This document shows, piece by piece, positions 59,761 to 64,000 of a stretch of 64,000 bases of DNA (the first letter of the stretch is position 1; the number at the start of each line of letters is the position of its first letter). Below the pieces are notes generated by a model, which saw only the letters and a program-made list of their open reading frames with translations, ran no database searches and was not told where the DNA came from. Source of the DNA: Anaerocolumna jejuensis DSM 15929 (GTDB taxonomy: Bacteria; Bacillota; Clostridia; Lachnospirales; Lachnospiraceae); NCBI RefSeq assembly GCF_900142215.1, contig NZ_FRAC01000014.1:124001-188000 (forward strand), in the 5' to 3' direction. The translations under genes and the position numbers were made by a program.

Positions 59761-61254
59761 ATGCCAAGTAATCGCTTTACTTCATTATGGGAAAAAGATA
59801 TCTTTATAAAAGAAAGACAGCAATGGCAGGGAGAGGGTACGGCAGAGGCTGTAATCATCGGCGGTGGATTGACTGGGATTCTGACTGCCAGCTTCCTTAA
59901 AAAAAAGGGCGTTGACAGCATTATTCTGGAGGCAGGCAAAACTGCTTCCGGCCAGACAAGGAATACGACTGCCAAAATAACCTCCCTGCACGGGCTTATC
60001 TATGACCAGCTGATAAAGGATTTCGGACAAGAAAAAGCCACACTTTATGCCAGTGCCAACGAGGAGGCAATCACCCTCTATGAAAGCCTTATCAAGGAAA
60101 ATTCCCTCTCCTGCCACTTTAGCAGACTTCCTGCCTATGTATACTCAACCACCAACAGCGATTCCATCAAAAAAGAAGTCGATGCTGCCATAGCATGCGG
60201 TATTCCCGCAAAATTTACAGATAAAGTCTCCCTTCCCTTTTCCATAAAGGGGGCTGTGTGCTTTCAGGGGCAGGCACAATTTCATCCACTGGAATTTGTA
60301 CAGGCTATTGCCGAACCTCTGTCAATCTATGAGAATTCCAGAGTGATAGACATTGATAAAAATACCGTCATAACCAAACAGGGCAGGATTACAGCCAAGC
60401 ACATTATAATGACCTCCCACTTTCCCTTTCTGATTACTCCCGGTTACTATTTTGCCCGTATGCACCAGGAACGTTCCTATTGCCTGGCACTTGAGACCCC
60501 CTACCCGCTGGATGGTACCTATAAGGAGGATTTAAAGGATGGCTTATCTTTCCGCAGGTATGAAGATCTGTTGATTCTTGGGGGAAGCGGTCACAGGACG
60601 GGGGAAAATAAGACCGGTGGTCAATATGAAGCCCTGCGTACTGCTGCCAGAGATTATTTCCCGGAAGCGAAAGAGAGATACTGCTGGTCTGCCCAGGATT
60701 GCAAGACGCTGGATGGTATTCCCTATATTGGACATTTTTCCGACCAGACACCGGATTGGTATGTTGCCACAGGCTTTCAAAAATGGGGTATGACAACTGC
60801 CATGGCAGCAGCCAATCTGTTAAGTGACATGATTACCGGAAAAGAAAATCCTTACGAAGAGGTATTTTCTCCCCAGCGTTTTAAGCTGACTGCTTCCATA
60901 ACAAGCCTCCTTAATGAAACAAAGCACAGTGCGGTAGGACTTGTTCTTAAGAAATTAAAGCCCGTTCCCTCGGACCTGTCTGCCATAGAGCCCGGAACCG
61001 GCAGAGTGGCTGAGCTTGACGTTGAAAAGGTGGGAATATACAAGGATAAGGAAGGAAAAATCTTTGCCGTAGATACCAAGTGTCCCCACCTTGGCTGCCA
61101 GCTGGAATGGAATGAAGAAGAGCAGACCTGGGACTGCCCCTGCCATGGTTCCCGCTTTGACTACACCGGAACACTCTTAGATGAACCGGCAGGTGACTCC
61201 ATAACAAGGAGGGAATTTCATGAAGAATCTCCTGAAGCAGAAACCATACTTTGA
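59761..61254 (+). CDS. FAD-dependent oxidoreductase with C-terminal Rieske domain
   Basis: 497 residues from the ATG after AAAGGA. DAO-type FAD domain at the N-terminus (AVIIGGGLTGILTASFL, GxGxxG) and a FAD-contacting C-terminal segment (YVATGFQKWGMTTAMAAANLL). Then a Rieske [2Fe-2S] domain with CPHLGC and CPCHGS: ligands Cys441, His443, Cys459, His462; disulfide pair Cys446 and Cys461. Members oxidise amines or act as reductases; the substrate is unknown. The downstream gene starts within its last 35 bp. Presumably oxygen-sensitive electron transfer. Confidence 0.92.
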   Translation: MPSNRFTSLWEKDIFIKERQQWQGEGTAEAVIIGGGLTGILTASFLKKKGVDSIILEAGKTASGQTRNTTAKITSLHGLIYDQLIKDFGQEKATLYASANEEAITLYESLIKENSLSCHFSRLPAYVYSTTNSDSIKKEVDAAIACGIPAKFTDKVSLPFSIKGAVCFQGQAQFHPLEFVQAIAEPLSIYENSRVIDIDKNTVITKQGRITAKHIIMTSHFPFLITPGYYFARMHQERSYCLALETPYPLDGTYKEDLKDGLSFRRYEDLLILGGSGHRTGENKTGGQYEALRTAARDYFPEAKERYCWSAQDCKTLDGIPYIGHFSDQTPDWYVATGFQKWGMTTAMAAANLLSDMITGKENPYEEVFSPQRFKLTASITSLLNETKHSAVGLVLKKLKPVPSDLSAIEPGTGRVAELDVEKVGIYKDKEGKIFAVDTKCPHLGCQLEWNEEEQTWDCPCHGSRFDYTGTLLDEPAGDSITRREFHEESPEAETIL

Positions 61255-62140
61255 GGGCTGGTATTTTAAGCATCAATATAAAGAGGAAGTGCTTGCCCTG
61301 ATTCCCGGCATCAACCGTGAAAAAGGCAGGGAAATAACTCCTTTCCTTCAGATTATAGCGGGAAGCCAATCCTTCTGCCTTACCTTCTCTCAGGAGGAAT
61401 GCTTTATTGACAGGCGAGCCTGTTATATCCGCCTTGGTAATAACATCTTTACAAAAGATGGTATCATGGTGGATATTGACAGGGATGGCCTGAAATTAAA
61501 AGGTACTCTCCTTTACTGCGGGCTTCATCCGATAGCCTATAGCATCATGGGATTCTTCCGGTATTTTCCCTTTATGGAATGCAAGCATGAGGTTATCAGC
61601 ATGTCCCATCACCTGTCGGGAAGCCTTACGCTGAATGAAAATACCCTCCCCTTCGGCAAAGGTACCGGCTATATTGAAAAAGACTGGGGCCATTCCTTTC
61701 CCAGCTCCTATCTGTGGCTGCAATGCAATGAATTTACAGGGGATACCTGCTCTATCATGCTCTCAGTTGCCCATATTCCTCTGTGGGGCACCCAGTTTAC
61801 AGGATGTATCTGCGCCATTCATTACAAAGGGAAGGAATACCGCCTTGCTACTTATCTGGGCGTAAGGATTTTAAAGGCTGCACCTGCTCTTATTATTTTA
61901 AGACAGGGCGATTTTTATCTGCGCATAAGAATAAAAGAAGCTCCGGCTTTGTCTTCCTATGACTTGAATGCCCCCAGAAAAGGGAAGATGAGCCGTGTTA
62001 TAAAGGAAGCCCATCTCTGTGAGGGCACCTTTTTGATGTCCTGTAAAAAACAGGTGGTATTTCAGATAAAAAGCAAGAGGGTAAGCCTTGAATCGGTATC
62101 GGATGATAAAAATAACAAAATCAGGCGTAAAGCCTTCTAA
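61220..62140 (+). CDS. Tocopherol cyclase-like family protein
   Basis: 306 residues, soluble, matching the bacterial tocopherol-cyclase-like family by the opening KPYFEGWYFKHQ and the later GYIEKDWGHSFPSSYLWLQCN. Bacteria here do not make tocopherol, so the actual substrate is probably another lipid or lipid-like ring compound. AAGGAGG for it lies inside the FAD-Rieske gene, which it overlaps by 35 bp: the two are translationally coupled and probably act in one pathway. Followed by a strong terminator. Confidence 0.82.
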   Translation: MKNLLKQKPYFEGWYFKHQYKEEVLALIPGINREKGREITPFLQIIAGSQSFCLTFSQEECFIDRRACYIRLGNNIFTKDGIMVDIDRDGLKLKGTLLYCGLHPIAYSIMGFFRYFPFMECKHEVISMSHHLSGSLTLNENTLPFGKGTGYIEKDWGHSFPSSYLWLQCNEFTGDTCSIMLSVAHIPLWGTQFTGCICAIHYKGKEYRLATYLGVRILKAAPALIILRQGDFYLRIRIKEAPALSSYDLNAPRKGKMSRVIKEAHLCEGTFLMSCKKQVVFQIKSKRVSLESVSDDKNNKIRRKAF

Positions 62141-62145
62141 GAAGA

Positions 62146-62190
62146 AAAGCTTACCGGTCATACTTTAGATTACCGGTAAGCTTTAATTCT
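62146..62190 (+). terminator. Terminator of the FAD-Rieske / cyclase pair
   Basis: aaagcttaccggt / taccggtaagcttt stem followed by taattcttt, T-rich. Confidence 0.82.
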
Positions 62191-62340
62191 TTGTTTTTAA
62201 TTCCTTTATTTTTTAATTTCTTTGCTTTTTATTTCTTTGTTATCTAACTCTTCCGCATTATTTTAGTTTCATTACCTTTAATGTCTTTCGTATTTAATAT
62301 CTTTGCATTTAATCCATTGGATAATCTTTTCCGTTTTGAT
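62191..62340. repeat. Low-complexity T-rich run of imperfect repeats
   Basis: About ten degenerate copies of a T(T)TAATTTCTTTG-like word between the cyclase terminator and the ABC ATPase stop. No open frame in either direction. Confidence 0.55.
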
Positions 62341-62379
62341 TTTTCTCATACCGAACGGTCTTATTTCTAAAATATCCTT

Positions 62380-63186
62380 TTATCCGTTTACTACGTGATA
62401 TCTTCCCTTTGGCACAATAAAAGGGGAGCCGGAAACCGGGTCCTTTATTACGGCACAATCCAGTCCGAATACCTGTTTCATTAATTCTTCCGATATAATC
62501 TCGGAAGGTTTGCCCTGGGCAATCAGATTTCCTTTCTGCACCGCAAAAATATAATCCGCATAACGGGCCGACAAATTAATATCATGAAGTACCATGACAA
62601 TAGTTGTCCCTCTCTTGCGGTTTAAATCGGTCAGCAAATCCAGGATTTCAATCTGATAGGTAATATCCAGGAAAGTAGTAGGTTCATCTAACAGCAGGAT
62701 ATCTGTCTGCTGGGCAAGTGCCATGGCAATCCAGACCCTCTGGCGCTGGCCTCCTGAGAGTTCATCCACACTGCGGTTGGCCAGCTCCACAATGCCCATG
62801 ATTTCCAGGGCCTCCTCCACTGCTTCATAATCCTTCTTCTCCAAGCCTTTCAGAAAGTTCTGATAAGGATACCTTCCTCTGGATACCAGATCGGAGACTG
62901 TAATTCCCTCCGGCACTACCGGTGACTGGGGAAGCAGTCCCAATACCCTTGCCAGCTGCTTGGGCGGAATGGTACCAATCTGCTTACCGTCGAGGACGAC
63001 CTCACCGGAAATCGGCTTAATCAACCTGGCGAGGGTTTTCAGCAGGGTGGATTTACCGCAGGCATTGGCACCGATAATTACGCTTATTTTGTTATTCGGT
63101 ATAACCACATCAATATCATTGATGATAATCTTTTTATCATAACCGGCAACTATATTGCTGGCTGAAAATGCAGGTGTCTTTTTCAT
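62380..63186 (-). CDS. Iron/siderophore (FecE/FhuC-type) ABC transporter ATP-binding protein
   Basis: 268 residues. Walker A GANACGKSTLLK (about 38-49), Q-loop LLPQSPVVPEG, signature LSGGQRQRVWIA (about 142), Walker B ILLLDEPTTFLDI and H-loop VLHDINLSARY. The sequence is characteristic of siderophore/B12/haem importers. GGAGGAG lies 5 bp before the ATG, which overlaps the permease stop as ATGA. The substrate-binding protein and other genes would be beyond the window end. Confidence 0.93.
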   Translation of the reverse strand: MKKTPAFSASNIVAGYDKKIIINDIDVVIPNNKISVIIGANACGKSTLLKTLARLIKPISGEVVLDGKQIGTIPPKQLARVLGLLPQSPVVPEGITVSDLVSRGRYPYQNFLKGLEKKDYEAVEEALEIMGIVELANRSVDELSGGQRQRVWIAMALAQQTDILLLDEPTTFLDITYQIEILDLLTDLNRKRGTTIVMVLHDINLSARYADYIFAVQKGNLIAQGKPSEIISEELMKQVFGLDCAVIKDPVSGSPFIVPKGRYHVVNG

Positions 63187-64000
63187 GCTGCTCCTCCGGT
63201 TTTATTCATACGTATCAGTAAATAAATAAGGTAAGGTGCTCCCAGGATACCGGTAATGACTCCCACTGGGAAACGGGTATTAAAAGCATATTGCCCTATG
63301 ATATCAGCTAAAAGCACCAGGGCTGCTCCTGTCAGTCCCGCCGGTATGGTATTGGAATTACCCGCCCCTGCCATCCTTCCGGCTATGGGGCCTGCCAGAA
63401 AAGCAACAAAGGCAATGGGTCCGGTTACTGCCGTTGCATAAGCAATTAAAAAGACAGCGCTTATGACCAGAAAAAGCCTGGTTCTGTCTGTTCTCAGCCC
63501 CAAGGTAACTGCCGAATGTTCTCCCAGCTCAAGGATTTTCAATTGTCTGCCGAAGAAAACCAGCAGGCATCCACATAAAAGCACCACGGTTAAAAGTCCC
63601 GGGATATCTCCCATTTCCATTCCGTTTAAACTGCCGCTCAACCATCTGAGGGCAGCCGGCACATCATACTGATTGGCTCGTAAAAGCAGAAAGGAAATTA
63701 CCGCATTTAACATGGCCTGTATGCCGATTCCGATAAGAATCAGTCTTCCTCCGGAAAAGCTGCCTCCCCGGGAGAGGGCATATATGAAAAAAGCCACTGA
63801 TATTCCGGCAATAACTGCTGATATGGAAACAATACTGCCGCTGACCTTAAAAACAAGAATACAGAGAACTGCCGCCACACTGGAACCGGAGGTAACACCT
63901 ATAATGTCCGGGCTTGCCAGAGGATTGCGAAGCATGGTCTGAAAGGTATTGCCTGCCATGCCAAAGGCCATTCCTGCTAATAAACCGGCTAACATTCTGG
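63183..64000 (-). CDS. FecCD-family iron-siderophore permease (N-terminus beyond the window)
   Basis: About 272 visible residues of a protein normally about 330-340 long, so roughly 65 N-terminal residues lie past base 64000. Signature NPLASPDIIGVTSGSSVAAVL, GLRTDRTRLFLVISAVFL and FVAFLAGPIAGRM near the coupling helix are typical of FecD/FepG/BtuC-type permeases, about seven helices visible. Directly coupled to the ATPase gene. Possible Fur control cannot be checked here. Confidence 0.92.
   Translation of the reverse strand, partial: RMLAGLLAGMAFGMAGNTFQTMLRNPLASPDIIGVTSGSSVAAVLCILVFKVSGSIVSISAVIAGISVAFFIYALSRGGSFSGGRLILIGIGIQAMLNAVISFLLLRANQYDVPAALRWLSGSLNGMEMGDIPGLLTVVLLCGCLLVFFGRQLKILELGEHSAVTLGLRTDRTRLFLVISAVFLIAYATAVTGPIAFVAFLAGPIAGRMAGAGNSNTIPAGLTGAALVLLADIIGQYAFNTRFPVGVITGILGAPYLIYLLIRMNKTGGAA

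Noticed and set aside
1..64000. CRISPR arrays, rRNA, tRNA or insertion-sequence transposases.
   Set aside because: No regularly spaced direct repeats with spacers, no rRNA or tRNA signatures and no transposase-like frame seen by eye.

Overview
The window looks like the chromosome of a spore-forming, strictly anaerobic Lachnospiraceae-type Clostridium (Firmicutes). The grounds are moderate-to-low GC, strong AGGAGG-type ribosome binding sites, an anaerobic (class III) ribonucleotide reductase, a CotA spore-coat laccase, a Csp-type germination protease, a SleB-type cell-wall hydrolase and a class D sortase. No rRNA, tRNA or CRISPR array was seen. The genus is inferred from gene content, not proven.

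Layout. 0.1-8 kb: housekeeping genes (degV, folA, nrdD with a well-defined NrdR-type promoter and a hairpin leader, hflX, a TPR lipoprotein). 8.2-12.5 kb: a minus-strand sugar-catabolic set (AraC regulator, TIM-barrel isomerase, two Gfo/Idh/MocA dehydrogenases). 12.8-15.3 kb: two secreted Ig-like proteins, the second with a transglutaminase fold whose catalytic Cys and His are replaced. 15.5-24.8 kb: a cupin, a GH94 phosphorylase, ppx-ppk, a DUF5662 protein and an amino-acid permease. 25-29 kb: MATE and MFS transporters and a ROK-type repressor.

29.3-36.4 kb is the most striking region. A Csp-type subtilisin gene is cut inside its catalytic His motif by a 5,347-bp element. Joining the two CATGT copies at the element ends restores a 584-codon reading frame with Asp129, His199 and Ser516. 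The element encodes a large serine recombinase beside its left end, a Cys-rich small protein, CotA laccase and a small membrane protein. The inner ends carry inverted 13-bp arms that would form an attP-like site on the excised circle. The Cys-rich gene and cotA each have an exact AC-N16-CATANNNTA promoter match (sigma-K type), and the recombinase has a sigma-E-like one. This is the architecture of a sigK/spsM-type sporulation-controlled intervening element, here in a germination protease and carrying coat cargo.

36.7-41.8 kb: a frameshifted Ser/Gly-rich secreted peptide gene followed by a lipoprotein, an ABC ATPase and a double-length permease. 41.9-47 kb: two small paralogous genes, a processed acidic surface protein with its sortase, a LysM/SleB hydrolase, and enolase with a perfect Fur-type box upstream of its promoter. 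47.7-56 kb: GH2 glycosidase, AraC, MATE, LacI, YitT and TauE proteins. 56.4-62 kb: a LytTR response regulator, GHKL kinase, YhfC and DUF3887 operon, then an FAD-Rieske oxidoreductase overlapping a tocopherol-cyclase-like gene. 62.4-64 kb: the end of an iron/siderophore ABC importer operon that runs off the window.

Three intergenic long palindromes (1147-1401, 24894-25107, 56037-56271) form one family: they share an inner core and an apical motif, while their outer arms are unrelated. Start codons were chosen mainly from Shine-Dalgarno (SD) spacing and are predictions.
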